From JBILCM01 sp044353165 (GTDB lineage: Bacteria > Bacillota > Bacilli > Paenibacillales > YIM-B00363), in the NCBI GenBank assembly GCA_044353165.1, contig JBILCM010000005.1, positions 1 to 62,869 of the forward strand: DNA of 62,869 nt, given 5' to 3'. Under the pieces are notes generated by a model that saw only the letters and a list, made by a program, of their open reading frames with translations, was not told where the DNA came from and did no database searches. Each line of letters opens with the position of its first letter. The first letter of the stretch is position 1. The position numbers were made by a program, and so were the translations under genes. This document shows, in pieces, positions 26,431 through 34,707 of the stretch.

Positions 26431-28176
26431 TTAAAGATCGATGTTTTCTTGTATGAAGCGTTCAAGCTTGGTTTTTAATGCCGTGCTTGAACGCAATGTG
26501 TTCATAGTTTCAGTGAAACGCATTGCATGGGTCCGGGAACATCTTAGAATTTCATGTTTTACTTGCAACATCAATGCGCCTGCCATACTTAATTCGGTAA
26601 CTCCCAGACCAAGCCACAAGGGCAAAGCCAACGGATCACCCGCCAGTTCTCCGCATACACTAACTTGAATTTTTGATTGTTTCGCAGCTTCAACGACCTG
26701 ACGAATAAGCCGAATGACCGCGGGATGATACGGATCATACAATTGTGCGACATGTTCATTCATCCGATCAGCAGCAAGTACGTATTGTGTCAAATCATTC
26801 GTTCCAATACTGAAGAAATCAACTTCCTGTGCAAAAATATCTGCGATAATTGCAGCAGCTGGCACTTCGATCATCATGCCAATAGGCAAATCATCATCGT
26901 ATGGAATGCCTGCCAGGTTTAATTCTTGTTTGGCTTGTGCAAGCAGTTGTTTAATTTGCTGAAGCTGTTCAATCGATGCAATCATTGGGAACATGACTCG
27001 CACGTTACCGGTTGCGCTTGCACGCAGAATGGCCCGAAGTTGTGAGAGGAATGGACCGTTCTGTGCCAATGAAATTCGGATAGAACGAAACCCAAGCACG
27101 GGATTCACTTCCTGCGGAAGGTCCATATAGTCTAGAAATTTATCGCCACCTACATCGAGTGTGCGAATCGTTAATGGCTTGCCTTGCAGAAGTTCAGCCG
27201 CATGCCGATAAATTTCATATTGTTCTTCTTCATCGGGATACGTGTCACGATCCATAAAGAGAAATTCCGTACGGAACAACCCTACGCCTTCTGCACCTTC
27301 CTCTAACGCGGTTTCTAGCTCCTTCAGGGAAGCGATATTTGCAAATAGTGAAAGTCGCGCACCATCGCGGGTAACTGCTGGCACAGCGGCAAGGGTACGC
27401 AGATCTTCTTTCTTGCGCTGAATTTTTTTTCTAATTTCAAAATATTTGAGCAGTTCTTCTTGCGATGGATCAATGATAATTTCGCCCGTTCTTCCATCGA
27501 TAATGAGAAGATCTCCAGTTTTGATCGGGTCTTGAATCTTCCCTTCAACACCCAGTACAAAAGGAATGTTTAATGCTCTCGCCATGATGGCTGTATGCGA
27601 AGTATAACCTCCTGCCATGGTGACGATGCCTTGCACATGTTCGGGATTTAGATGAACCAACTGAGACGGAGATACCTCTTTTGCAACCAAAATGAACGGT
27701 TTATTATCCAACGGAAGTTTCACATCCGGCGAACCAATCAGATGCTTTATAAGTCGATTCCCTACGTCCTTAATATCCAATGCTCGTTCTTTCATATATT
27801 GATCATCGAGCAGATCAAACATATTCACAAAATGATCAATAACTTCCTTCACTGCCACTTCGGCAGCTTTGTATTGCCGTTGAATAATACCTTGGATCTC
27901 ATTCATGAAAACAGGGTCTTCGAGTATAGCCAAATGCGCATCAAAAATGGTAGACTCTTGCGCTCCGATGTGATCCGAGATTTCTTTCTTGATGGAGTTG
28001 ATTTCAGATTTAGAATGTTTAATCCCTTCGTACAAACGTTCAAATTCAGCAGTAAGGTCCGTAACCGTTAATTTGTTATCAGGAACGTCCCACTCCCAGA
28101 ATGGCAATACGAATGCTTTCGCAATCGCGATCCCTGAAGCAGCCCCAATACCACGAACTGTGCGGTTAGTTAGCAT
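26431..28176 (-). CDS. ptsI: Phosphoenolpyruvate-protein phosphotransferase (PTS enzyme I)
   Basis: 581 residues, full length. Enzyme I takes phosphate from PEP and passes it to HPr. The active His lies in GGYTSHTAIMAR (about 195). The C-terminal PEP-binding barrel carries GLFRTEFLFMDR and the conserved VCGELAGDP. ATG 28176 is nine bases after GGAGG and overlaps the ptsG-like gene by 11 bases. The usual gene order in Bacillota, ptsG-ptsH-ptsI, is altered: ptsH is missing, so HPr must be encoded elsewhere. Confidence 0.96.
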   Translation of the reverse strand: MLTNRTVRGIGAASGIAIAKAFVLPFWEWDVPDNKLTVTDLTAEFERLYEGIKHSKSEINSIKKEISDHIGAQESTIFDAHLAILEDPVFMNEIQGIIQRQYKAAEVAVKEVIDHFVNMFDLLDDQYMKERALDIKDVGNRLIKHLIGSPDVKLPLDNKPFILVAKEVSPSQLVHLNPEHVQGIVTMAGGYTSHTAIMARALNIPFVLGVEGKIQDPIKTGDLLIIDGRTGEIIIDPSQEELLKYFEIRKKIQRKKEDLRTLAAVPAVTRDGARLSLFANIASLKELETALEEGAEGVGLFRTEFLFMDRDTYPDEEEQYEIYRHAAELLQGKPLTIRTLDVGGDKFLDYMDLPQEVNPVLGFRSIRISLAQNGPFLSQLRAILRASATGNVRVMFPMIASIEQLQQIKQLLAQAKQELNLAGIPYDDDLPIGMMIEVPAAAIIADIFAQEVDFFSIGTNDLTQYVLAADRMNEHVAQLYDPYHPAVIRLIRQVVEAAKQSKIQVSVCGELAGDPLALPLWLGLGVTELSMAGALMLQVKHEILRCSRTHAMRFTETMNTLRSSTALKTKLERFIQENIDL

Positions 28177-30037
28177 CTGTTGATTCCTCCTTCAATGTAA
28201 CAGACATAACAGAAGTTTGACCTTTGCGAACCGTCTTGAAAGGGGCGAAACTCCAAACCTTAACTCGTTTTGTGTTCGTGACAAGCATTGGAATCGCCGA
28301 AGATTTCGCAAACTTACGCAACTTTTGTAGATCGAAGGTGATTAACAATTGCCCGGCATCAACGTTCTCTCCCTCTTTCACATGAACATGGAATGTTTTT
28401 TGCGAAATTTGAGAGGAATCAATGCCGATATGTAGTAAAACTTCTAAACCTTCATCAGTCACTAACCCAAGTGCATGCCCCGTCGGGAAGAGATAGACGA
28501 TTTTTCCGGGCACAGGGGCAACCAGCTCTCCTCGTTCTGGTAAGAATGCAACACCGTCACCCGCAACTTTATTGGAAAAAACAGAATCAGGGACGTCTTC
28601 AAGGGGAATCATGCGACCTGTAATGGGAGAACGAAACGATACCACTTGCGGATCTTGACGAATGACTTTCACCATTTCTTCACGAATGAGTTCAGAGAAT
28701 GTGCCGAATACCACCTGAACATTCCCCCCTCCAAGGTTGATCACACCTGCGGCGCCTAAATGACGAAGCGCCCCTGTATCCATTTCGCGATCGTTCGCAA
28801 GGGTGATACGTAAACGTGTAATGCAAGCTTCTAGTTGAATGATATTCCCTTTCCCCCCCAAGGCTTGCAGAATGAGCGGGGCTCGGTAGGGAATGTCTCC
28901 AGCCCAATCCTCGAGAGCGGAACCTTCTTCCCTGCCTGGCGTTGGGATTTGGAATTTTCGAATTGCCCAACGAAACAGGAAATAGTAAATCAAACCATAC
29001 ACAAGTCCAATCGGGATAATCATCCAACCATTATGGCTCAGATGATAGTTTATGATGAAATCTATTGCGCCCGCTGAGAAAGCGAAGCCATGTTGAATAT
29101 CTAGCGAATACGTGATTAGCATTGAAAATGCTGCCAAAATCGCATGCACTACGAATAAATAGGGAGCTACGAATAAGAAGGCAAATTCAATGGGTTCCGT
29201 CACACCTGTGAGAAATGATGATAATGCAGCGATCAAGAAGGTGGCCTTCACTTTGGGTTTTAAATCTTCCCTTGCTTCATGAATGATCGCAATTGCAATC
29301 GCTGGCAACGCAAACATCATAATGGGGTACAAACCCGCCATATAAATCCCTGCAGTCGGATCGCCGGCAAAATAACGAGGAAGATCACCATTCACGATTT
29401 CCCCTGTCGGTCGCTCGTAGGTACCCGTCTGGAACCAAAATACGTTGTTTAGAATGTGATGTAATCCTGAAGGGACGAGTAACCGGTGAAGCAGTCCGTA
29501 CAAGAACGCGCCAAAACCGCCCATACCAAGGAACAAGTCACTGAGTACACCCATGCCAGCTTGTATATAAGTACCGACTTTTACAACAATAAATGAAAAC
29601 AATACGGATACGAAACTGATGATCAATAATACGAATCTTCCGCCACCAAAAAATTGAATGTATTCAGGCAAAGCCAAACTTCTAAATTTCAAATGCAAAT
29701 AAGCAGCAATGATGCCAATGATAATCCCGCTGGTAACGCCCAATTGAAAACCTTCAGGGATAAAAAATTGCGTAACTTGATCGTAGACAAAGTAACCCAC
29801 CAACGCCGATAAACCGGCAATACCTGCACTTTCTGTTAACCCAAGAGCAACACCTACGGCAAAGATATACGGTAAATAGGAAAAAATCGTCATCCCAGCG
29901 TATGTTAACAACTCGCTGGTTTCTGTTCCACCCCAATCGAATGAACCGAGTCGGAGCAGTATGGCCGCGGCAGGCAACACAATCATGGGCATCATGAGTG
30001 ATCGCCCGAACTGCTGCAAATAACCCATCCAATTCAC
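28166..30037 (-). CDS. PTS glucose/N-acetylglucosamine-type permease, EIICBA
   Basis: About 623 residues from GTG 30037, seven bases behind GGAGG. An EIIC membrane domain with about ten helices (to about 370) is followed by EIIB with the phosphorylated Cys in EACITRLRI (about 420) and EIIA with the active His in LLHIGIDSSQ (about 535). The protein brings in and phosphorylates glucose or GlcNAc; the branch (PtsG versus NagE) is not certain from sequence alone. It leads the operon with ptsI. The transcript leader is too short for a GlcT-type antiterminator. Confidence 0.88.
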   Translation of the reverse strand: MNWMGYLQQFGRSLMMPMIVLPAAAILLRLGSFDWGGTETSELLTYAGMTIFSYLPYIFAVGVALGLTESAGIAGLSALVGYFVYDQVTQFFIPEGFQLGVTSGIIIGIIAAYLHLKFRSLALPEYIQFFGGGRFVLLIISFVSVLFSFIVVKVGTYIQAGMGVLSDLFLGMGGFGAFLYGLLHRLLVPSGLHHILNNVFWFQTGTYERPTGEIVNGDLPRYFAGDPTAGIYMAGLYPIMMFALPAIAIAIIHEAREDLKPKVKATFLIAALSSFLTGVTEPIEFAFLFVAPYLFVVHAILAAFSMLITYSLDIQHGFAFSAGAIDFIINYHLSHNGWMIIPIGLVYGLIYYFLFRWAIRKFQIPTPGREEGSALEDWAGDIPYRAPLILQALGGKGNIIQLEACITRLRITLANDREMDTGALRHLGAAGVINLGGGNVQVVFGTFSELIREEMVKVIRQDPQVVSFRSPITGRMIPLEDVPDSVFSNKVAGDGVAFLPERGELVAPVPGKIVYLFPTGHALGLVTDEGLEVLLHIGIDSSQISQKTFHVHVKEGENVDAGQLLITFDLQKLRKFAKSSAIPMLVTNTKRVKVWSFAPFKTVRKGQTSVMSVTLKEESTDAN

Positions 30038-30068
30038 GTTCGGTCCTCCTTCTTCCATCTATCCGTAT

Positions 30069-30096
30069 CGTATATGGTGTGGTTAGGTTTTGTCAA
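30069..30096 (-). promoter_or_regulatory. Promoter of the ptsG-ptsI operon
   Basis: Minus strand TTGACA (30096-30091), a 16-base spacer and TATACG (30074-30069). It lies directly downstream of, and overlaps the T run of, the terminator of the preceding gene. Confidence 0.5.
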
Positions 30097-30127
30097 AAAA
30101 ATACGGCGGACACATGGGTCCACCGTA
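30095..30127 (-). terminator. Terminator of the repetitive Q/Y-rich gene
   Basis: Minus strand TACGGTGGACC, loop, TGTCCGCCGTA, then seven Ts. It separates that gene from the pts operon. Confidence 0.85.
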
Positions 30128-30144
30128 CACTTGCTTATTCATAT

Positions 30145-30633
30145 TTAGAAGGAACTATATCGCCCATAAGACCCTTGTACACGACTTGCGGCATAACTAC
30201 TGGGGCGCATACTGTCTTCTCGAAGATATGCATCATGATCTTGGCGGTCACCTGCATAATTCGGGAGGTGGTAGCTACTTGGGTTTATTTGTTGTTGAAA
30301 ACCAGTATTTTGCACATATTGGCTAGTTGGCACGTTCACTCTTCCAAATTGGCTTTGAACCGGTTGGAATGTGTTAAAACTTTGCGAGCGTCCTGCTGCA
30401 TAAGAGCTTGGATTTAGGCTGTCTTCGCGCAAATATGCATCATGATCTTGTCTGTAACCCGCATAGTTCTGCATATGATAATTCTGTGCTTGCGGGTTAG
30501 CCATCATGCCCGACGGTTGTTGGGTATTGTAGAATGATTGAACGTAACCTGTCGGTTGAAACTGCTTCTGGAACCCACGGTACTGTGATTGCACCGGCTG
30601 CCCGAAGGAAGGTTGGTACGGTTGATTGTACAC
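30145..30633 (-). CDS. Q/Y/N/S-rich repeat protein of unknown function
   Basis: 162 residues from GTG 30633, eight bases after AAGGAGG. Low complexity, rich in Gln, Tyr, Asn, Ser and Pro, with no Cys and no membrane helix or signal peptide. It holds two copies of a unit built on QDHDAYLREDS followed by PSSYAA and an Arg, 69 residues apart. The N-terminal half is a looser set of FQPVQSQ-like fragments. Composition and repeats recall spore-coat or other structural proteins, but I do not recognise the family. The gene has its own RBS and terminator, so it is a real expressed unit. Confidence 0.75.
   Translation of the reverse strand: MYNQPYQPSFGQPVQSQYRGFQKQFQPTGYVQSFYNTQQPSGMMANPQAQNYHMQNYAGYRQDHDAYLREDSLNPSSYAAGRSQSFNTFQPVQSQFGRVNVPTSQYVQNTGFQQQINPSSYHLPNYAGDRQDHDAYLREDSMRPSSYAASRVQGSYGRYSSF
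30182..30470. repeat. 207-bp-period internal repeat in the Q/Y-rich gene
   Basis: Two similar stretches, about 30182-30262 and 30389-30469, code the QDHDAYLREDS/PSSYAA units. The DNA copies differ at many third positions, so the duplication is old and kept at protein level. Confidence 0.7.
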
Positions 30634-30736
30634 GATTGTGTCCTCCTTAGATCATAAGGTCTTCATTACATCATGAATGAAGCCAAACTTATTTTGTCTA
30701 AGGGGGTTTCAAATTATGAACAGAAAGTGCTGGGAT

Positions 30737-31171
30737 TTAATTGGTTGCTTGCCGGTTTGGGCGAAGTATCGCATCTTCAACCTTGATACAGCGATCCATG
30801 ATCGTATGTAATCCGGCACGTGTTGCGATTGCAGCCGTTTCTTCATTCGCTATACCCAATTGCAACCATAAAGTGCCTGCGCCAACCTTCACCGCTTCTT
30901 CAGCGATCGGAGGCGTCTGATCGGCTCGACGAAAAACATTCACAATATCGATCTTCTCTGGAATATCTGCCAATGAAGCATATCCGGGTTCACCCAGAAC
31001 CATCTCGCCGGAGGGATTGACAGGAATAATTCGATAACCCCGGTGTTGCATTGCCTCAGAAACTTCATAAGCCGGTCTCGCTGGATTATTCGTTAATCCT
31101 ACAACCGCTATGGTCTGAGCTTTTTCTAGGATGTGTTTTATTTGTTCTCGGCTTGGATTTTCGAATGACAT
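30737..31171 (-). CDS. CoA-binding domain protein (YccU type)
   Basis: 144 residues. A single Rossmann domain of the CoA_binding_2 family is visible, with TIAVVGLTNNPARPAYEVSE at the nucleotide loop and RIIPVNPSGEMVLGEPGYASL after it. Family members bind CoA, but no reaction is known. ATG 31171 is preceded by GGGAGGAG. It is 18 bases downstream of aroA and probably cotranscribed. Confidence 0.9.
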   Translation of the reverse strand: MSFENPSREQIKHILEKAQTIAVVGLTNNPARPAYEVSEAMQHRGYRIIPVNPSGEMVLGEPGYASLADIPEKIDIVNVFRRADQTPPIAEEAVKVGAGTLWLQLGIANEETAAIATRAGLHTIMDRCIKVEDAILRPNRQATN

Positions 31172-31189
31172 ACAAACTCCTCCCTAATA

Positions 31190-32479
31190 TTATTCAAATT
31201 GGATTTGTGCACCAAGTGCTGTCAAGTGTTCGAAAAATTGCGGGTAAGATTTCGCCACATGATGCGCATCCTTAATAACAACACCTTGTTCTGAGCGCAA
31301 ACCCACGACAGTAAGCGCCATGATCACACGATGATCATAATGGGCGTCAATGACAGCTCCGCCACGGATGCCTTGGGGTTTACCGTGGACGATGATTTCA
31401 CTTTGTGTTTCTTCGACATGAGCACCTGCTTTTCTTAGCTCCGTCAAATAATCTGTAATGCGGTCGCATTCTTTGTATCTCAAGTTTTCAACATTGTAGA
31501 ATCTAGATGTGCCTTCAGCAAATACAGAAGCCGCAACACAAGCTAAGACAGCATCCGTAAAATCATCGCCGTCAAACTGTACTGCTTTCAGTGCTTGGTT
31601 ACCGCGAATATGCACAACACCATGCTCATGAGTTAAGGGAACCCCCATAGCTCGAAACACATCAACAGCCTTTCGCTCACCTTGTTTGCTATTTTCAAGC
31701 AAACGGTGCACTTTCACATCGGAAGAGGTCACAGCTGCAGCGGCAAGAATAGCGGCGGAACCCGGGTAATCACCCTGCACAATATATTGTCCTGAACGAT
31801 ATTGTTGACGTCCAGGCACGCGATAATACATGAGATCTGCACTGGCTTCGAACTGAATGCCTGCATCCTGTAGCACTTCCAACGTCTGGCCCACAACAAT
31901 CTTGGATTTCAGATCGTCAAGAACAGTAATTTCGCTATCCTCATCCAATAACGGGGTCAAAAACAAAAGTGAACTGAGGTATTGCGAAGATACTTTTCCT
32001 GATACCTTAATTGATCCACCCTTAGGCTTTCCACCGTACAGCGTAATGGGCAATTTCCCTTGGTTATGATTTATTCGGACATTCATCGCCGTCAACGCCT
32101 GAATGAGGTCGTCATGAGGCCTTCTACCCAGCGACTCAGGGTACGTATTAACGAATGTGACCTCCGGCAAGAACGAGGCGACCGACATCAAAAACCGAAG
32201 TACAGCCCCGGCATTGCCGACATTCAAAGTGGAGACGTTTCTTGGATGTTTGCCAAACCCTTGAACCTCCATCGTTTCTTCTGTCTCGATAAGTTGTGCA
32301 CCGAGATCTTTGAGGCAACGTCGCATGGCATCACTGTCTTCACTATGCGCAGGATAATGAATTGTGCTTTTCCCTTCGGCTAAAGCAGCGATGAGCATGT
32401 AGCGTGTCGTGTAATTTTTTGAAGATAAAGCTTGAATTTCACCTTTAAGCCTCTGGGACGGTTTAACAATAGCATCCAT
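31190..32479 (-). CDS. aroA: 3-phosphoshikimate 1-carboxyvinyltransferase (EPSP synthase)
   Basis: 429 residues. The enzyme joins shikimate-3-phosphate and PEP in the aromatic amino acid pathway. Recognised blocks: SKNYTTRYMLIAALAEG near the start, NVGNAGAVLRFLMSVA with the PEP/glyphosate-loop region, GRRPHDDLIQAL, and C-terminal RYKECDRI plus DHRVIMAL. The NAGAVLRF loop differs from the usual GNSGTT/GNAGTA pattern by having Val-Leu, which may affect glyphosate sensitivity (inference). An AGAGGAGA site precedes ATG 32479. It follows the second crcB on the same strand. Confidence 0.95.
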   Translation of the reverse strand: MDAIVKPSQRLKGEIQALSSKNYTTRYMLIAALAEGKSTIHYPAHSEDSDAMRRCLKDLGAQLIETEETMEVQGFGKHPRNVSTLNVGNAGAVLRFLMSVASFLPEVTFVNTYPESLGRRPHDDLIQALTAMNVRINHNQGKLPITLYGGKPKGGSIKVSGKVSSQYLSSLLFLTPLLDEDSEITVLDDLKSKIVVGQTLEVLQDAGIQFEASADLMYYRVPGRQQYRSGQYIVQGDYPGSAAILAAAAVTSSDVKVHRLLENSKQGERKAVDVFRAMGVPLTHEHGVVHIRGNQALKAVQFDGDDFTDAVLACVAASVFAEGTSRFYNVENLRYKECDRITDYLTELRKAGAHVEETQSEIIVHGKPQGIRGGAVIDAHYDHRVIMALTVVGLRSEQGVVIKDAHHVAKSYPQFFEHLTALGAQIQFE

Positions 32480-32518
32480 GTTTCGTAAATTTCTCCTCTC
32501 TTGGCGTTGACAGAACGT

Positions 32519-32893
32519 TTATATTGCATGCTTCACGATGACCGCTCCCAACCCGGCGGCAAGCATACTGAATACCAATGTAGCAAAAATATAATATAAC
32601 ATATAAGGTTTTGTCTCTGCCTGTCTATTCCCGATTTCAACTTCTAACGTGAACGTGGAATACGTTGTGAATCCTCCCAATACACCCGTGCCAAGCCACA
32701 ACCAAATGTATGAATCTCTACTCCATGCCCACAAAGCGCCTAGAGCAAACGACCCCACAGTGTTCAATATTAAGGTCATATATGGAAGTTTTGATCTTGT
32801 CCGGTTCATTCTAAGAAGTGCTGCGCGTAACATTGCACCAACTGCACCGCCACTGCCAAGCAGAAATATGTTTACAATCGATAATTGCGACAT
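32519..32893 (-). CDS. crcB: Fluoride channel subunit CrcB/Fluc (second copy)
   Basis: 124 residues from ATG 32893, two bases after the stop of the first copy. Four membrane helices; GSGGAVGAMLRAALL and NTVGSFALGALWAW carry the Gly/Asn elements of Fluc, and GVLGGFTTYSTFTLE is the signature with the pore-lining Phe and Thr-Ser track. Fluc subunits assemble as antiparallel dimers that export fluoride. Tandem different copies, as here, often form heterodimers. No fluoride riboswitch can be placed, because the gap to gnd is too short. Confidence 0.93.
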   Translation of the reverse strand: MSQLSIVNIFLLGSGGAVGAMLRAALLRMNRTRSKLPYMTLILNTVGSFALGALWAWSRDSYIWLWLGTGVLGGFTTYSTFTLEVEIGNRQAETKPYMLYYIFATLVFSMLAAGLGAVIVKHAI

Positions 32894-32895
32894 GA

Positions 32896-33270
32896 TCACA
32901 AACCCGCTTTCCAACGTTCCCCGAACTTTACACCAAGATGCGCAAACCAAGGACCCATCGCACCGCTTAAGCTAATATATAAGAATGCTGTCATCCACTG
33001 CTTGTCCAGAATAAGATTCCACATTTCGAGCCCGAAAGCAGACATCGTGGTGAAAGCACCAAGAAAACCTGTTGTGATCCCAGCATATACAATGCCACCT
33101 CGCTGTTCATTGGTCGCGAAGCCATACACCAGTCCGATGAAGAACGCACCCAGCAAATTCACGAAGAGAGTAGCAAGTGGAAATAAGTTAAAATGCATGA
33201 GTTGAACAGAAATCCACCAACGGACTAGCGTACCCGTTGCACCGCCGAAAGCGATAGCAAGCCAATACAT
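32896..33270 (-). CDS. crcB: Fluoride channel subunit CrcB/Fluc (first copy)
   Basis: 124 residues, four membrane helices. AFGGATGTLVRWWISVQL and TLFVNLLGAFFIGLVYG match the N-terminal half, and GITTGFLGAFTTMSAFGLE is the Fluc signature. It differs clearly from the second copy, so the pair is likely a heterodimer rather than a recent duplication. The start lies five bases after the gnd stop, so it is transcribed with gnd unless a promoter hides in the gnd coding sequence. Confidence 0.93.
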   Translation of the reverse strand: MYWLAIAFGGATGTLVRWWISVQLMHFNLFPLATLFVNLLGAFFIGLVYGFATNEQRGGIVYAGITTGFLGAFTTMSAFGLEMWNLILDKQWMTAFLYISLSGAMGPWFAHLGVKFGERWKAGL

Positions 33271-33274
33271 CGCT

Positions 33275-34684
33275 TTATTTCATCCACTCGACATGGAATG
33301 ATCCCGGCATATCAATTCGCTCGAACGTATGCGCCCCGAAATAATCGCGTTGCGCCTGCAGCAAGTTCGCCGGCAAGCGTGCCGTCCGATACGAATCATA
33401 GTAAGCCAGCGCGGATGCGAACGCCGGTGCCGGTATTCCCCGCTGGGCAGCGATCGCGACTACATTGCGCCACGACTCCTGGTACTTCTCCACTGCTCCC
33501 TGAAAGTACGGATCAAGCAACAAGTTTTTTAACGCCCCATCTCGCACGTACGCATCGGTAATGTTCTGCAAAAACCGGGCGCGTATAATACAGCCACCGC
33601 GGAATATCTTCGCGATCTCGCCATACTGTAAATCCCACCCGTAGTGCTCCGACGCTGCGCGCATCTGCGCAAACCCTTGCGCATACGAACAAATTTTGCT
33701 CGCATACAACGCCTGCCGTACTTGTTCGATGAAGGCCTCCCGCTCGATCGCAAGCGGCTTCACCGCTGGTCCCTTCAACGTCTGACTCGCCGCCACACGC
33801 TCCGCCTTCAACGAAGAGAGAAACCGCGCAAATACAGACTCCGTGATAATTGACAGCGGAACACCCAAATCCAACGCGTTCGCGCTTGTCCACTTCCCTG
33901 TCCCTTTCTGTCCTGCGGTATCTTGAATCACATCCACCATCGGCAAACCCGTCTGTTCATCTTGCTTTGAGAAGATGTCGGCTGTGATCTCGATTAAGTA
34001 ACTGTCCAACTCCCCGCGGTTCCATTCCGCAAACACTTCGTGCAGCTGTGCCGCGCTCAACCCCAGCACATCTTTGAGCAAGTGGTACGCCTCGCAGATC
34101 AGCTGCATGTCCCCATACTCAATCCCGTTGTGCACCATCTTCACGTAATGCCCCGCACCGTCCGGACCGATATACGTACAACACGGCTCACCGTTCACCT
34201 GCGCGGATATCGCATCTAAGATCGGCGCAATCAGCTCATACGCCGACCGTGGGCCCCCTGGCATGATCGACGGCCCTTTCAACGCTCCCTCTTCTCCGCC
34301 CGATACCCCGGTGCCGATAAAGCGAATGCCCTTCGCTGTTAACGCCTTGTCGCGGCGCTGCGTGTCGGGAAAATATGCATTCCCGCCGTCGATCACGATA
34401 TCGCCTGCCTCTAGATAAGGCAACAGCGATTCGATCGTCTGATCCGTCGCTTCGCCCGCCTTGACCATGATCATGATTTTGCGCGGTCGTTCGAGCGATT
34501 GTACAAATTGCTCCACACTATAGGTCCCCATCAAGCGTTTCCCTGCTGCTTCAGCGACAAGCTCCCGCGTCTTCTCTGCTGATCGGTTGTAGACGGACAC
34601 GGTGAATCCTTTGCTCTCCATATTCAAAGCCAAGTTCTTGCCCATAACCGCAAGTCCAACGACCCCAATTTGTTGTTTTTCCAT
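33275..34684 (-). CDS. gndA: 6-phosphogluconate dehydrogenase (decarboxylating)
   Basis: 469 residues from ATG 34684, nine bases after GGAGG. The enzyme makes ribulose-5-phosphate, CO2 and NADPH in the pentose phosphate pathway. Seen: GVVGLAVMGKNLALNMESKGF (NADP fold), GTGVSGGEEGALKGPSIMPGG, and YVKMVHNGIEYGDMQLI with the catalytic Lys and Asn-Gly-Ile-Glu. Its third codon positions look clearly richer in G and C than its neighbours, giving long false frames on the opposite strand. That fits strong codon bias or past transfer. Confidence 0.96.
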   Translation of the reverse strand: MEKQQIGVVGLAVMGKNLALNMESKGFTVSVYNRSAEKTRELVAEAAGKRLMGTYSVEQFVQSLERPRKIMIMVKAGEATDQTIESLLPYLEAGDIVIDGGNAYFPDTQRRDKALTAKGIRFIGTGVSGGEEGALKGPSIMPGGPRSAYELIAPILDAISAQVNGEPCCTYIGPDGAGHYVKMVHNGIEYGDMQLICEAYHLLKDVLGLSAAQLHEVFAEWNRGELDSYLIEITADIFSKQDEQTGLPMVDVIQDTAGQKGTGKWTSANALDLGVPLSIITESVFARFLSSLKAERVAASQTLKGPAVKPLAIEREAFIEQVRQALYASKICSYAQGFAQMRAASEHYGWDLQYGEIAKIFRGGCIIRARFLQNITDAYVRDGALKNLLLDPYFQGAVEKYQESWRNVVAIAAQRGIPAPAFASALAYYDSYRTARLPANLLQAQRDYFGAHTFERIDMPGSFHVEWMK

Positions 34685-34707
34685 ATATATCATCCTCCTT
34701 CATCATT

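Noticed and set aside
32519..33275. Fluoride riboswitch ahead of crcB
   Set aside because: The intergenic space is four bases and the typical fluoride-aptamer pattern is not present.
33513..33893. A 126-codon open frame overlapping gnd in another frame
   Set aside because: It overlaps a complete, well-conserved gene, has no RBS, and arises from the high G+C third positions of gnd.
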